64,000 bases of DNA from Sphingobacteriia bacterium (GCA_017304675.1 JAFKLS010000019.1:1-64000); one strand, 5' to 3'. Shown: positions 18,186 through 27,362, counted from the first letter of the stretch. Notes: a model not told the origin generated them from the letters alone. A program made the numbers and translations.

Positions 18186-18743
18186 ATGAAACGGATTGGT
18201 TGGATTGTTCTTTCGGCTGTGGTATACTTCTCGTGCAATCAGCAGCAACAGGTTAATGATAACGGAAACCTGCGAAAGGCTTTGCCTGATAGTACGGATG
18301 TACTGAATGCTTCTGTTGAATTAATGCTGAACGATTATTATGCTGCAAAGATTGGTTTTGTTGAGCAAAACGACTCATTGATAATAAAAGCTGCAAGGCA
18401 ATTGATGGCAAAAGCAGACAGCCTTCCTGTAAATTTATTACAGGGCGATTCGCTTCTTGTAAACAATGTTATTGTGTTAAAAGAAAGTTTCTCGGCAGAA
18501 TTGAAAGGGCTGGCTGAGGAAAAGGATAGGGAAGAAATGAAAAGAGATTTTAATTCTGTTACCGAGCAATTACTCGATTTTCTTAAGGCCATCCGATACA
18601 AAAGAACAGCAGTATGGTATTTTTATTGTGAGCAGACCTTTAATAATGCAGGTGCCGGCTGGTTAGATTCTTCCCATAAGATAATTAATCCTTACAGCTC
18701 TTCTTCACAACCATTATGCGGTATTGTAAAAGATTCATTGTAA
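18186..18743 (+). CDS. DUF3347-like lipoprotein
   Basis: A 185-residue protein with a lipoprotein signal (hydrophobic segment then YFSC, lipidated Cys near 17). The remainder is helical and ends in the pattern FYC...FNNAGAGWL......I.NPY......CG.V, which matches the end of DUF3347 domains found alone or at the C-terminus of CusB-like efflux proteins in Bacteroidota. In copper-linked members the first Cys sits in a CPM motif; here it reads CEQTF, so metal binding is doubtful. It is divergent from the ABC-F gene and convergent with the next secreted protein. Confidence 0.65.
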   Translation: MKRIGWIVLSAVVYFSCNQQQQVNDNGNLRKALPDSTDVLNASVELMLNDYYAAKIGFVEQNDSLIIKAARQLMAKADSLPVNLLQGDSLLVNNVIVLKESFSAELKGLAEEKDREEMKRDFNSVTEQLLDFLKAIRYKRTAVWYFYCEQTFNNAGAGWLDSSHKIINPYSSSSQPLCGIVKDSL

Positions 18744-18767
18744 TAAAAATAAAGTATGCCAATGGTA

Positions 18768-19943
18768 TTAATGCACTTTAACACCTGATGGCTTATATTC
18801 AATGAGCACTTTTGCATTTCTTTTTTCATCCGATGCAATGGTTACCTCGTATCTTTTTTTACCTGCTGTAATTACCATTAATGCAGTATTGGGAGGAATA
18901 TCCCCCAAATTATCAGCAACGGTAATCACCTCCTGTAACGGGTGGTTCTCGTCTAATTGCAAATGCAGGGTAATAGGGCTGTAAGTAAGTTTTTGTGAGT
19001 TGATTACTTTAATATTATTCAAATAAACGGTTATCGTATCGTTGTCTATTTGCCCATTGTCGTAGTAATCTATCTGTACATCTTTTACATCTACCTGTAT
19101 GGTGTTTACAAGCCTGTTTTCTCTTTCCTGCAACACTTTTGGTATGATCGTAATTTTATTTACAGAAGCTTCCGGCAATTTAGGCAATGGCTTAGATACA
19201 GTATCTGCAGGCCTTGTTCTAAGAACAGTTTTAATGCTGTCTTTTGTTATAACTGGCTTTTGCACTTTAAACTCATCCAGGCCGGGTTTAGTTTTTAATG
19301 TGCCTGTTTTAAGGGCATTTGGGGTTGAATTTTGTACTGGCTGATTGTTTTTGCCTCCTGCTACATTGGGTGCTTTGGGCTTTACAGGAAGTGTAATGGC
19401 TTTAGAACCGGCAGCAGAATCTTTTTTCTGATTATTAACAACGGGTGGTTTATTCTTTTGAAGAAATGGCTCTAATTCAAAATCCGATTCCGGAACTCTT
19501 ACAAGATAAATGGTTCCTTCTCCGCAATCTGTTTTTTTATCTGCATTTAAACTGGTATATGTTCCTGCCAATATTTCTTTTTTACCTTCTTTCCTGTAGT
19601 CCAGGTAACAGGTCATTAAACAAGGTTCAGTATTACTGGCAATCTTTAATTCAAGCATCTTGGTTTCTTTCACCAATAAATTTTTTGTAGAAGGGGTATA
19701 AATGCCTTTAAAAGAAGATTTACCATAAAAAACAGTTGTTTTATAAGAGTAGGTAACACCTTCCAGGGAATTATTGGGCAATTGATTAATCTGTATTTCG
19801 TACCTGTATTTATCTTCCATAAACTTTCCGGTGATCTGGTTAAATTCTTTCTGCACAAAATAACCTTGCCAGATACCCTTCAGTTTTTGAGCTTGAGTGG
19901 TTTGAGTAAATAGTAAAATAAAAAATGTACAAATCAATCTCAT
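18768..19943 (-). CDS. Secreted two-domain protein of unknown function
   Basis: A 391-residue exported protein (signal peptide ending in TQAQ, about residue 18). Three regions are visible. The N-terminal beta-rich domain (about 20-150) begins GIWQGYFVQ, like lipocalin-type stress-response folds. A long Lys/Pro/Asn-rich linker (about 160-270) is likely disordered. The C-terminal domain (about 275-391) contains YDNGQIDNDTITVYLN and NLGDIPPNTALMVI, a pattern recurring at the end of secreted proteins in Bacteroidota. The function is unknown; a cell-surface binding role would fit. It is transcribed away from thrS. Confidence 0.75.
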   Translation of the reverse strand: MRLICTFFILLFTQTTQAQKLKGIWQGYFVQKEFNQITGKFMEDKYRYEIQINQLPNNSLEGVTYSYKTTVFYGKSSFKGIYTPSTKNLLVKETKMLELKIASNTEPCLMTCYLDYRKEGKKEILAGTYTSLNADKKTDCGEGTIYLVRVPESDFELEPFLQKNKPPVVNNQKKDSAAGSKAITLPVKPKAPNVAGGKNNQPVQNSTPNALKTGTLKTKPGLDEFKVQKPVITKDSIKTVLRTRPADTVSKPLPKLPEASVNKITIIPKVLQERENRLVNTIQVDVKDVQIDYYDNGQIDNDTITVYLNNIKVINSQKLTYSPITLHLQLDENHPLQEVITVADNLGDIPPNTALMVITAGKKRYEVTIASDEKRNAKVLIEYKPSGVKVH

Positions 19944-20044
19944 TATACAAAACTAATGGCCCTTGGTACAACAGCTTTATAAAGAAGCGTTAAGGTTTTT
20001 AACATTATTGCTCAAAATACAAAGCATTAGTTATTCTGTTTCTT

Positions 20045-20052
20045 TATTTTTG
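20045..20052 (+). promoter_or_regulatory. Predicted -7 element for thrS-infC
   Basis: TATTTTTG fits TAnnTTTG and ends 26 bases before the thrS ATG. No T-box or other tRNA-sensing leader is visible, as the leader is too short. Confidence 0.4.
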
Positions 20053-20078
20053 TGCCCTTTAATAGAATAGCAAGTAAT

Positions 20079-22016
20079 ATGATTAATATTAGTTTTCCTG
20101 ATGGAGCCGTTAGGCAATACGAAAGCGGTGTTACTGCCTTAGATATTGCAAAAAGTATTAGCGAAGGGTTGGCAAGAAAGGTTTTGGCAGCTTCTGTAAA
20201 TGGCGAAGTGTGGGATAGCACAAGGCCTATAACACAAGATACAGCTTTAAAACTCTTAACATGGGACGATACAGACGGGAAATCAACTTTCTGGCATTCT
20301 TCTGCACACTTAATGGCCGAAGCCGTTGAAAGTAAATTTCCGGGAGTTAAATTCTGGGTTGGCCCTGCTATTGATAAAGGATTTTATTATGATATTGATT
20401 TAGGAGATAGAAAACTTACGGAAGAAGACTTGGCAGAGCTGGAAAAGAAGATGGTTGAACTGGCGAAGCAGAAAAACCCATATGTACGTAAAGAAATGCC
20501 CAAAGCAGAAGCAGTACAGTATTTTACGGAGAAAGGAGACGAATACAAATTAGATCTGTTACAGAATTTAGAAGATGGCAAGATTACTTTTTACACACAA
20601 GGTAATTTTACAGATTTGTGCCGAGGCCCGCATATTCCAGATACAGGTTATATAAAAGCCATTAAACTTACCAGTATTGCCGGCGCCTACTGGAAAGGGG
20701 ATGAAAAAAATAAAATGCTCACCAGGGTTTACGGTGTAACATTCCCTAACCAAAAAGAGCTGGATGAGTATTTATTGATGTTAGAAGAAGCGAAAAAAAG
20801 AGACCACCGTAAATTGGGTAAAGAACTGGGTATTTTTACAACCAATGATGATGTAGGTGCAGGATTGATTTTATGGATGCCAAACGGAACCGTAATCATT
20901 GAAGAGTTAGAGAAACTGGCAAAACAAACCGAAGAAGATGCCGGATACAAAAGGGTCGTAACGCCACATATTGCAAAAGAAAATTTATACTTAACCAGTG
21001 GCCATTTGCCCTATTACGCAGATAGTATGTTCCCTCCAATGGAAATGGATGGTGAGAAATATTATCTCAAAGCCATGAACTGCCCGCATCACCATAAAAT
21101 TTTTGATGCAGAGCCAAAGAGCTATCGCGATATGCCTTACCGCATAGCCGAATACGGAACCTGTTACCGTTACGAGCAAAGTGGCGAGTTATTCGGATTA
21201 ATGCGTGTTCGTTGCTTACACATGAACGACGCACATATTTATTGCACCAAAGAACAATTTGCTGCTGAGTTTAAAGCAGTGAACGATATGTATTTGAAAT
21301 ACTTTAAAATATTTGGTATTGAAAAATACGTAATGCGTTTAAGCTTGCATGACCCTGAAAAGCTTGGACAGAAATATGTGAATGAACCTGAATTGTGGAA
21401 AGAAACAGAAGAAATGGTTCGCGAGGTATTAGTAGAAGCCAATATTCCTTTTGTAGAGGTGAAAGGCGAAGGCGCTTTCTACGGGCCGAAGATTGATGTA
21501 CAGATATGGAGTGCCATAGGCAGGGAATTTACACTGGCTACCAATCAGGTAGATTTTGCCCAACCAAGAAGATTTAAATTATCTTTCACCAATCATAATA
21601 ATGAACCGGAAGTTCCATTAATCATTCATCGTGCACCATTAGGAACGCACGAAAGGTTTATCGGATTCCTGTTAGAACATTATGCCGGTAAGTTTCCAAC
21701 ATGGCTGGCACCTTTGCAGGTTAAAATACTGCCGATCAGTGAAAAATTCGCCGACTATGCCAACCAGGTTAAAACCAAACTCAGAAGTTATGGAGTAAGG
21801 GTTGACATAGATGAAAGAAATGAAAAAATAGGAAAAAAAATCCGCGAAGCTGAATTGAACAAAGTGCCTTATATGTTAGTGATTGGCGAAAAAGAGATGA
21901 ACGAAAACAAACTTGCTGTTCGTCGCCAGGGGAAAGGAGATATAGGTGTATTTGAAGTAAATGCATTCATTCAAACCATCACAGAAGAAATTCGTGAAAG
22001 AAAATCGGGAGAATAA
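20079..22016 (+). CDS. thrS: Threonine--tRNA ligase
   Basis: A 645-residue class II aminoacyl-tRNA synthetase with the full ThrRS domain order: TGS domain (1-62), second additional editing domain (about 65-240) with the zinc/editing motif HSSAH, a catalytic core with YRYEQSGELFG (motif 2) and GTHERFIGFLLEHY (motif 3), and the anticodon-binding domain (about 540-640). The ATG at 20079 gives the family-typical start MINISFPDG; a GTG nine codons earlier overlaps the promoter motif and is not used. infC follows 61 bases later on the same strand. Confidence 0.97.
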   Translation: MINISFPDGAVRQYESGVTALDIAKSISEGLARKVLAASVNGEVWDSTRPITQDTALKLLTWDDTDGKSTFWHSSAHLMAEAVESKFPGVKFWVGPAIDKGFYYDIDLGDRKLTEEDLAELEKKMVELAKQKNPYVRKEMPKAEAVQYFTEKGDEYKLDLLQNLEDGKITFYTQGNFTDLCRGPHIPDTGYIKAIKLTSIAGAYWKGDEKNKMLTRVYGVTFPNQKELDEYLLMLEEAKKRDHRKLGKELGIFTTNDDVGAGLILWMPNGTVIIEELEKLAKQTEEDAGYKRVVTPHIAKENLYLTSGHLPYYADSMFPPMEMDGEKYYLKAMNCPHHHKIFDAEPKSYRDMPYRIAEYGTCYRYEQSGELFGLMRVRCLHMNDAHIYCTKEQFAAEFKAVNDMYLKYFKIFGIEKYVMRLSLHDPEKLGQKYVNEPELWKETEEMVREVLVEANIPFVEVKGEGAFYGPKIDVQIWSAIGREFTLATNQVDFAQPRRFKLSFTNHNNEPEVPLIIHRAPLGTHERFIGFLLEHYAGKFPTWLAPLQVKILPISEKFADYANQVKTKLRSYGVRVDIDERNEKIGKKIREAELNKVPYMLVIGEKEMNENKLAVRRQGKGDIGVFEVNAFIQTITEEIRERKSGE

Positions 22017-22077
22017 TATATTTTTACAAAAATTTCATTTTTTAAACTTTAAAAAATTATTCACTAAACAAGTTTTA

Positions 22078-22656
22078 ATGGCATTTCCTCCAAGGCCCGC
22101 AGGGGGCGGTAGATTTAACCCCAGATTTCAAAGGCAACAAGAACCGGAACATCGTATCAACGAAAGAATCAGAGTACCACAAGTTCGCTTGGTTGGCGAT
22201 AATATTACAGTTGGTATTTATCCTACCCAGGAAGCTCTAAAAATAGCGAGAGATTTAGAACTGGATTTGGTTGAAATTTCACCGAATGCAGACCCTCCTG
22301 TTTGTAAGGTTATTGATTACAAGAAGTTCCTGTATGAAAAGAAGAAGAAGGAAAAGGAAATGAAAGCCAATGCCAAGCAAAGTGAGGTGAAAGAAATTCG
22401 GTTTACACCGGGTACAGATGACCACGATTTTGATTTTAAGGCAAAACATGCTGAAAAGTTTTTGCAGGAAGGCAATAAAGTAAAAGCGTACGTTCAGTTT
22501 AAAGGTCGTGCCATTCAATTCAAAGAAAGAGGGGAGTTGGTTTTGTTAAAATTTGCGGAAAGGCTGGCAGAAGCCGGGCAACCTGAAAGCTTACCAAAAC
22601 TGGAAGGCAAAAGAATGCTGATGATTATTACGCCTAAATCAGCCAAAAAGAAATAA
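22078..22656 (+). CDS. infC: Translation initiation factor IF-3
   Basis: A 192-residue IF-3, which binds the 30S subunit and controls start-codon selection. The N-terminal domain begins after a Pro/Gly/Arg-rich tail, at RINERIRVPQVRLVGDN; the KKKEKEMKANAK linker helix and the C-terminal domain (IRFTPGTDDHDF, FKGRAIQFKERG) follow. The ATG at 22078 is used; the frame is open back into thrS. Many infC genes start with a rare codon such as AUU for autoregulation, and this one appears to use AUG. A terminator follows within 25 bases, so the usual rpmI and rplT do not follow. Confidence 0.96.
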   Translation: MAFPPRPAGGGRFNPRFQRQQEPEHRINERIRVPQVRLVGDNITVGIYPTQEALKIARDLELDLVEISPNADPPVCKVIDYKKFLYEKKKKEKEMKANAKQSEVKEIRFTPGTDDHDFDFKAKHAEKFLQEGNKVKAYVQFKGRAIQFKERGELVLLKFAERLAEAGQPESLPKLEGKRMLMIITPKSAKKK

Positions 22657-22680
22657 TTTTTTGCAAAATAACTGTAAAAG

Positions 22681-22713
22681 AAAGGGCCTCGGAGAACCGA
22701 AGCCCTTTTTTTC
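22681..22713 (+). terminator. Terminator after infC
   Basis: An AAAGGGC...CGG / CCG...GCCCTTT stem with an AGAA loop is followed by a run of seven T. It ends the thrS-infC unit; the opposite strand is also T-rich, so it may also serve the convergent ndk. Confidence 0.88.
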
Positions 22714-22774
22714 AACCCTAAACTCTTAAAAACCATGATACAGTAAAGAAAAAACTGTGCCAATGTTTATTTTT

Positions 22775-23191
22775 TTAAAATCTTTCTAGTTTCGAGAAAA
22801 AGAAATCTCCTTCAATAACAGCATTTTCATCGCTATCACTTCCATGTACTGCATTTTCACCAACAGAAGCTGCGAATTGTTTACGAATAGTACCTTCTTC
22901 TGCCTGTGCAGGATTGGTAGCACCAATTAATTTTCTGAAATCTGCAACAGCATTTTCTTTCTCCAAGATAGCAGCTACGATTGGGCCACTGCTCATAAAA
23001 TCAACCAGTTCTCCGTAAAACGGACGTTCTTTATGAATGGCATAAAATTCGCCTGCCTGCTCTTTTGTAAGTCTGGTCCATTTCATTGCTTTTACACTAA
23101 AACCGGCTTTAATGATCTGATCTAAAATAGCCCCTGTATAACCTTTGGCCGTTGCATCGGGCTTAATCATAGTAAATGTTCTGTTACTCAT
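22775..23191 (-). CDS. ndk: Nucleoside-diphosphate kinase
   Basis: A 138-residue Ndk, which moves gamma-phosphate between nucleoside di- and triphosphates through a phosphohistidine. The N-terminal [10 protein letters not shown] and the active-site NAVHGSDS (catalytic His) are intact, and the length matches the family. It is convergent with infC and divergent from the DHH phosphoesterase gene. A TACTTTTG motif on its strand (complement of 23211-23218) lies 19 bases before the start. Confidence 0.97.
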   Translation of the reverse strand: MSNRTFTMIKPDATAKGYTGAILDQIIKAGFSVKAMKWTRLTKEQAGEFYAIHKERPFYGELVDFMSSGPIVAAILEKENAVADFRKLIGATNPAQAEEGTIRKQFAASVGENAVHGSDSDENAVIEGDFFFSKLERF

Positions 23192-23210
23192 AACGCTGTC
23201 TAAATTTTCG

Positions 23211-23218
23211 CAAAAGTA
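23211..23218 (-). promoter_or_regulatory. Predicted -7 element for ndk
   Basis: On the minus strand this reads TACTTTTG, matching TAnnTTTG, 19 bases before the ndk start codon. Confidence 0.4.
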
Positions 23219-23250
23219 AGGGAATAAAACTTGGTGGTGAATTTATAGGG

Positions 23251-23279
23251 TTGAGTAAACTATTATTACTATATTTTTG
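23251..23279 (+). promoter_or_regulatory. Predicted promoter of the DHH phosphoesterase gene
   Basis: TTG at 23251-23253 and TATTTTTG at 23272-23279 are 18 bases apart, close to the Bacteroidota pattern TTTG-N19-TAnnTTTG. The ATG follows 11 bases later, so the leader is only a few bases and has no Shine-Dalgarno site. Confidence 0.5.
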
Positions 23280-23290
23280 CCGCCATTGTT

Positions 23291-24301
23291 ATGAAACCAA
23301 TCAGCGATTTTTATACCCAACTCCATCAGCCCAAGAAAACTGTTATAACCACTCATCAGAAACCAGATGGTGATGCTATGGGGTCTTCTCTGGCATTGTA
23401 TCATTTCCTGTTGCAGTTACAGTATACCGATGTTACGGTTGTATCGCCTACCAACTGGGCCGGTTTTTTAAATTGGATGCCCGGTGTAAAAACCGTTATT
23501 GATTATGAAGCAACGCAGCACAAGGCGCAGCAACTGATTAGCGAGGCGGAATTAATATTTTGCCTGGATTTTAATGTATTGCATCGCACCAAATACCTGG
23601 CAAAGCACATAGAACAATCGCCTGCGGTTAAAGTATTGATAGACCACCATGAAGAACCGCAAATAACGGCCTTTAATTACGGTATTAGTAATACCGCTAA
23701 AAGCTCTACCTGCGAAATGGTATACGATTTTATCATAGATTCCGGTTGGGGTTCCAAAATAAATTTAGATATTGCAACCTGTCTGTACACGGGTGTTATG
23801 ACAGATACAGGTTCGTTCAAGTTCCCGTCAACAACCGTTTCTGTTCATAAAATGGTGGCTCATTTAAAAGAACTGGGTCTGCAACACACTATTATTCATG
23901 AAAATATTTATGATAATTTTCTTGAAAACAGATTAAGGTTTATTGGCCACGCATTGTTGAACAGAATGGATGTATTGTACGAATACAACACGGCAATAAT
24001 GAGTATTTCTAAGTACGACCTGAAAAAATTTGATATTAAGACAGGCGATACAGAAGGGTTGGTAAATTATCTGCTAACGATAGAAGGCATTAAATTGGGA
24101 GCGATTGTGATAGATCGTGATGAGGAAAGAAAATGGAGCTTTAGAAGTAAAGGCAATTTTGATGTAAACACTTTTGCCAGGGCTCATTTTGAGGGAGGCG
24201 GGCATATGAATGCATCGGGAGGAAGAAGCAGTGATTCGTTGGAAAACACTACGAAGAAATTTTATGAAGTGATTAAACAGTATAAAGAACAATTACAATA
24301 A
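23291..24301 (+). CDS. DHH-family phosphoesterase (NrnA-like)
   Basis: A 336-residue DHH/DHHA1 protein of the NrnA type (nano-RNase and 3'-phosphoadenosine 5'-phosphate phosphatase in other bacteria). The metal-binding motifs are visible: HQKPDGDAMGSSLAL, FCLDFN, LIDHHEEP, and the C-terminal DHHA1 motif GGGHMNASGG that binds substrate. The length is normal. It is followed after 7 bases by the FKBP lipoprotein gene, so the two are probably co-transcribed. Confidence 0.9.
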   Translation: MKPISDFYTQLHQPKKTVITTHQKPDGDAMGSSLALYHFLLQLQYTDVTVVSPTNWAGFLNWMPGVKTVIDYEATQHKAQQLISEAELIFCLDFNVLHRTKYLAKHIEQSPAVKVLIDHHEEPQITAFNYGISNTAKSSTCEMVYDFIIDSGWGSKINLDIATCLYTGVMTDTGSFKFPSTTVSVHKMVAHLKELGLQHTIIHENIYDNFLENRLRFIGHALLNRMDVLYEYNTAIMSISKYDLKKFDIKTGDTEGLVNYLLTIEGIKLGAIVIDRDEERKWSFRSKGNFDVNTFARAHFEGGGHMNASGGRSSDSLENTTKKFYEVIKQYKEQLQ

Positions 24302-24308
24302 AAAACAA

Positions 24309-25229
24309 ATGAAAATTAAATTCGCATCATTCATCGTTATGGCTTCTGCTGTTGTATTATTTAGCTGCCAGCAATACGATAAAACAAAAGACGGTTTAGT
24401 ATATAAAATCACCAAAGGATCTGGAACCCAGAAATTAAAACAGGGTGATTTTATCAAGTTTAATCTTGAATTCAGGATAAAAGAAAAAGACACCGTATTA
24501 AATTCTACATACGGGCATGTTCCGGCTTTCTTAAAAGTAGATTCTACCCAATTGCCCAAATACGATTTCAGGGCTTTATTAACCAAATGTAGTGTTGGTG
24601 ATAAATTAGAATTCGTAATTAATGTAGATACCCTGAAAAAAATGGGTATGATTATGGAATACAATAACATCTTTAAAAAAGGCGGTTTAATTAACGGTAA
24701 AGTGGAAATATTAAAATCGTATGCTACAGAACAGGATGTGAATGCCGATTTCATGAAAGAAATGGATGTAGAAAAACAAAGAGAGATAACAGACTTGGAA
24801 AAATACGTTAAAGGCAAGAATGTTACCACACAGAAAACAGCTTCCGGTGTATTGGTTGAAGTAACCAATGCAGGCGATGCTGCAGCAAAGGTAGATTCTG
24901 GCAAGCAAGTGTCTATTATTTATAAAGGAGCTTTAATGAATGGAAAAGTATTCGATTCAACTGCAAAAGGTGCACAGCCTTACTCTTTTGTAATTGGTGC
25001 ACATAGTGTAATTCAGGGTTGGGATGATGGATTGAAACTATTTGGTAAAGGCGGAAAAGGAAAATTATATGTTCCTGCAATGCTTGCTTATGGCGCACAG
25101 GGAAACATGCCTGTAATTCCTCCGTATGCCAACCTGGTTTTTGATGTTGAAGTTGCTGATGTTACGGTTCCTGCTCCGCAGGCACCACAACCGGTTGCTC
25201 CGGCAGCTAATCCGCACGCAGGCCATTAA
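24309..25229 (+). CDS. FKBP-type peptidyl-prolyl isomerase lipoprotein
   Basis: A 306-residue lipoprotein (signal ending LFSC, lipidated Cys near 20) with two FKBP-like units. The N-terminal one (about 35-150) is degenerate but keeps the GDFIKFNLEF strand pattern. The C-terminal one (about 190-290) is intact, with YKGALMNGKVFDST, the VIQGWDDGLKLF core and the PPYANLVFDVEV end strand. Ala/Pro-rich tail residues follow. Isomerase activity should reside in the C-terminal domain, acting on envelope proteins. A strong terminator follows. Confidence 0.9.
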   Translation: MKIKFASFIVMASAVVLFSCQQYDKTKDGLVYKITKGSGTQKLKQGDFIKFNLEFRIKEKDTVLNSTYGHVPAFLKVDSTQLPKYDFRALLTKCSVGDKLEFVINVDTLKKMGMIMEYNNIFKKGGLINGKVEILKSYATEQDVNADFMKEMDVEKQREITDLEKYVKGKNVTTQKTASGVLVEVTNAGDAAAKVDSGKQVSIIYKGALMNGKVFDSTAKGAQPYSFVIGAHSVIQGWDDGLKLFGKGGKGKLYVPAMLAYGAQGNMPVIPPYANLVFDVEVADVTVPAPQAPQPVAPAANPHAGH

Positions 25230-25254
25230 TTTTATCTATACAATAAATTCATAT

Positions 25255-25295
25255 AAAAGCAAAAGCCCTTCGTTTCTTCGGGGGCTTTTGCTTTT
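25255..25295. terminator. Bidirectional terminator between FKBP and YihY/BrkB genes
   Basis: A long stem AAAAGCAAAAGCCC / GGGCTTTTGCTTTT with a loop of about 13 bases sits between two convergent genes. A-tracts and T-tracts flank it on both strands. It touches the last bases of the minus-strand gene. Confidence 0.85.
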
Positions 25296-26241
25296 ATAAC
25301 TGTTCTCTCTCGTTACGCTGCTTTACGGTAGCCCGCAAGTAAGTTAAACTAACATTCAGTTCGAAACCAATTAACAGGATAAGCGAATTGAGATAAATCA
25401 GAAACATTAAAATTAATACGGTACCAATAGAACCGTATACTTTGTTGTAGCTGGCAAAATTTCTTACCCAAAAAGAGAAAAGAACGGTGGTAAGAATGGT
25501 TAACGTAGTGGCAAGTATAGAGCCCGGAGAAATAATGTCCCATCTTTTTTTAACAGAGGGGGCAAATTTGTATATGAAGGAAATACTGAAAAAAACAAGG
25601 CTTATAATAATTAGCCACCTGATAGTATTCCACCAGGGAAGGATTGCTTTTTTTTGCATATGAAAAACACTTTTCAACAGCCCAGATGCCTGTTCCTGGC
25701 CTACCAATACCAGTGTTGAACCAAATACAAGAAGGAATAGAACCAGGGTTAACCGTAACGACCGGATACGCTGGTGTAAAAAAAAGGCTTTCTTTTCGGA
25801 GATGGATTTATCGAATGTTCTGATAATGCCCAACGTAGCATTGGAAGAATAAAACATCAGCAACAGAAAACCCGATGAAAATAAACCTACCTGTTTTTTT
25901 AGTAACCCCTGAATTGTTAATTGAATGAATTTATATGTTCCTGAATTAGGAGAGAGGTCTTTAAACAAAGACATGATTTGCCCCTGAAAACTTGCCGAAT
26001 CAGGCAGGTAAGGAATAATGGAAAAGATGAACAACAAAGCGGCTGGTAAAGCCATTACGAGATTGAATGAAATAGCAGCAGCTCTTTCATTCAACCCCAC
26101 TTTGTTTATCTGCTGAAAAAAAAATCTGACTACATCAAAAACAGGCAGCCCTTTAAACCCGGGTATGGAAAGCTGCTTGCTTTTGCGAATAACATAAGCA
26201 ACAGGTGGTAAGGTTAGTATAATTCGTTCTATTTTGGTCAA
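25294..26241 (-). CDS. YihY/virulence factor BrkB family membrane protein
   Basis: A 315-residue inner-membrane protein with about six hydrophobic segments and the family pattern: NERAAAISFNLVMALPAALLF early on, and YNKVYGSIGTVLILMFLIYL near the end. The family was once thought to be RNase BN; its real function is not settled. It starts 3 bases after mltG ends and probably belongs to the same transcript. It ends in a shared bidirectional terminator. Confidence 0.88.
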   Translation of the reverse strand: MTKIERIILTLPPVAYVIRKSKQLSIPGFKGLPVFDVVRFFFQQINKVGLNERAAAISFNLVMALPAALLFIFSIIPYLPDSASFQGQIMSLFKDLSPNSGTYKFIQLTIQGLLKKQVGLFSSGFLLLMFYSSNATLGIIRTFDKSISEKKAFFLHQRIRSLRLTLVLFLLVFGSTLVLVGQEQASGLLKSVFHMQKKAILPWWNTIRWLIIISLVFFSISFIYKFAPSVKKRWDIISPGSILATTLTILTTVLFSFWVRNFASYNKVYGSIGTVLILMFLIYLNSLILLIGFELNVSLTYLRATVKQRNEREQL

Positions 26242-26244
26242 TGG

Positions 26245-27294
26245 TTATTTATTTTCGTTAGCTTCTTTTTCCTGTTTACGAAGCATATACTCGTTTAATG
26301 CTTTCTGGTATTCCTTGGCGTATCGGTTATGCTCTGCATAATTGTTGCTGAAATGATGATAGCCACTGAAATCGCTTTTAGCAACAAAGAACAGGTAATC
26401 TGTTTTAGGGGCATTCAGCACAATATCTATGCATTTGGGAGATGGGGTACAAATAGGCCCTGGCGGTAAACCCTTTCTGCGATAAGTATTATAAGCAGAT
26501 GGATTGAACAGGTATTTCTCATATATCCGTGTGAGCGAAAAATCCTTCATGGCATATTTAATGGTTGGGCAGGCTTGCAAAGGCATTTGTTTATTTAAAC
26601 GATTAATATAAACACTGGCTATTTTGGCTCTGTCATCATCTTTATTAGTTTCTTCTTCTACAATAGAAGCTAAAATATATACTTCGGTAGGAGTGAAATG
26701 TATTTGGGCTGCCTTGTCCATCCTGTTATTCTGGCTCCAATAATTCAGAGAGGCATCGTATAACCGGTTAAAAATTTTTCGTAAAGAAGTGTTCCAGTAA
26801 AATGTATAAGTATCCTGAATAATGAATGTTAATGCAGTACTTGTATCTACTTTATAAGCTTGTAGGGAATCGTTGCTGTTCAGAAAGGTCATCACACTTG
26901 CAGAGTCTGACTGAAAATTTTTTGCAATCAGTTTGGCAAGATCTTCTTTAAGCCTTATTTTATTGATGACGAGGTTACTACTTGCCTGCCTGTTATTTTT
27001 TAGTTTTTTAATAACCGCAAGCAGGCTTTCTCCATGCTTTACCTCATATTTCCCGGGTTTAATATTATTCCAGATACCCAATGTTGTGGCAGTAACGCTA
27101 AACAACCACGGATGTTTAATGATATATTTTTTTTCTAATAATGCCGTAACCTCTTCTTTTGATGTTTTACCCTCTTCTATTACAAAATACTTTTTTGTAT
27201 CCTGAAAGTCGGTAGCTGGTCCCAGCAATAACCATACAAGGCCTGCTGCTCCAGTAGTGATTAATATCAGCAATAATCGAAACGTTCTTTTCAT
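26245..27294 (-). CDS. mltG: Endolytic murein transglycosylase MltG
   Basis: A 349-residue inner-membrane protein: one N-terminal transmembrane helix (about 5-25), a LysM-like region (about 40-110), and the YceG catalytic domain with ILASIVEEETN, whose Glu is the catalytic residue. The C-terminal GLPPGPICTPS and FVAKSDFSGYHHFS blocks are typical. MltG cuts nascent glycan strands and is thought to end peptidoglycan synthesis. It follows secG after a terminator and is tightly followed by the YihY/BrkB gene. Confidence 0.94.
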   Translation of the reverse strand: MKRTFRLLLILITTGAAGLVWLLLGPATDFQDTKKYFVIEEGKTSKEEVTALLEKKYIIKHPWLFSVTATTLGIWNNIKPGKYEVKHGESLLAVIKKLKNNRQASSNLVINKIRLKEDLAKLIAKNFQSDSASVMTFLNSNDSLQAYKVDTSTALTFIIQDTYTFYWNTSLRKIFNRLYDASLNYWSQNNRMDKAAQIHFTPTEVYILASIVEEETNKDDDRAKIASVYINRLNKQMPLQACPTIKYAMKDFSLTRIYEKYLFNPSAYNTYRRKGLPPGPICTPSPKCIDIVLNAPKTDYLFFVAKSDFSGYHHFSNNYAEHNRYAKEYQKALNEYMLRKQEKEANENK

Positions 27295-27309
27295 TTGTTT
27301 AAATTAAAT

Positions 27310-27342
27310 AAAAAACCCTGTTTGGAGCAATCAAACAGGGTA
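27310..27342 (-). terminator. Terminator after secG
   Basis: On the minus strand ACCCTGTTTG / CAAACAGGGT with a short loop is followed by six T. It separates the lptE-secG unit from mltG-YihY, perhaps partially. Confidence 0.85.
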
Positions 27343-27362
27343 GTTGCATTGTATATAAACAA

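Noticed and set aside
19944..20078. T-box or other riboswitch before thrS
   Set aside because: The gap is too short, has a promoter-like motif close to the start, and lacks the T-box sequence.
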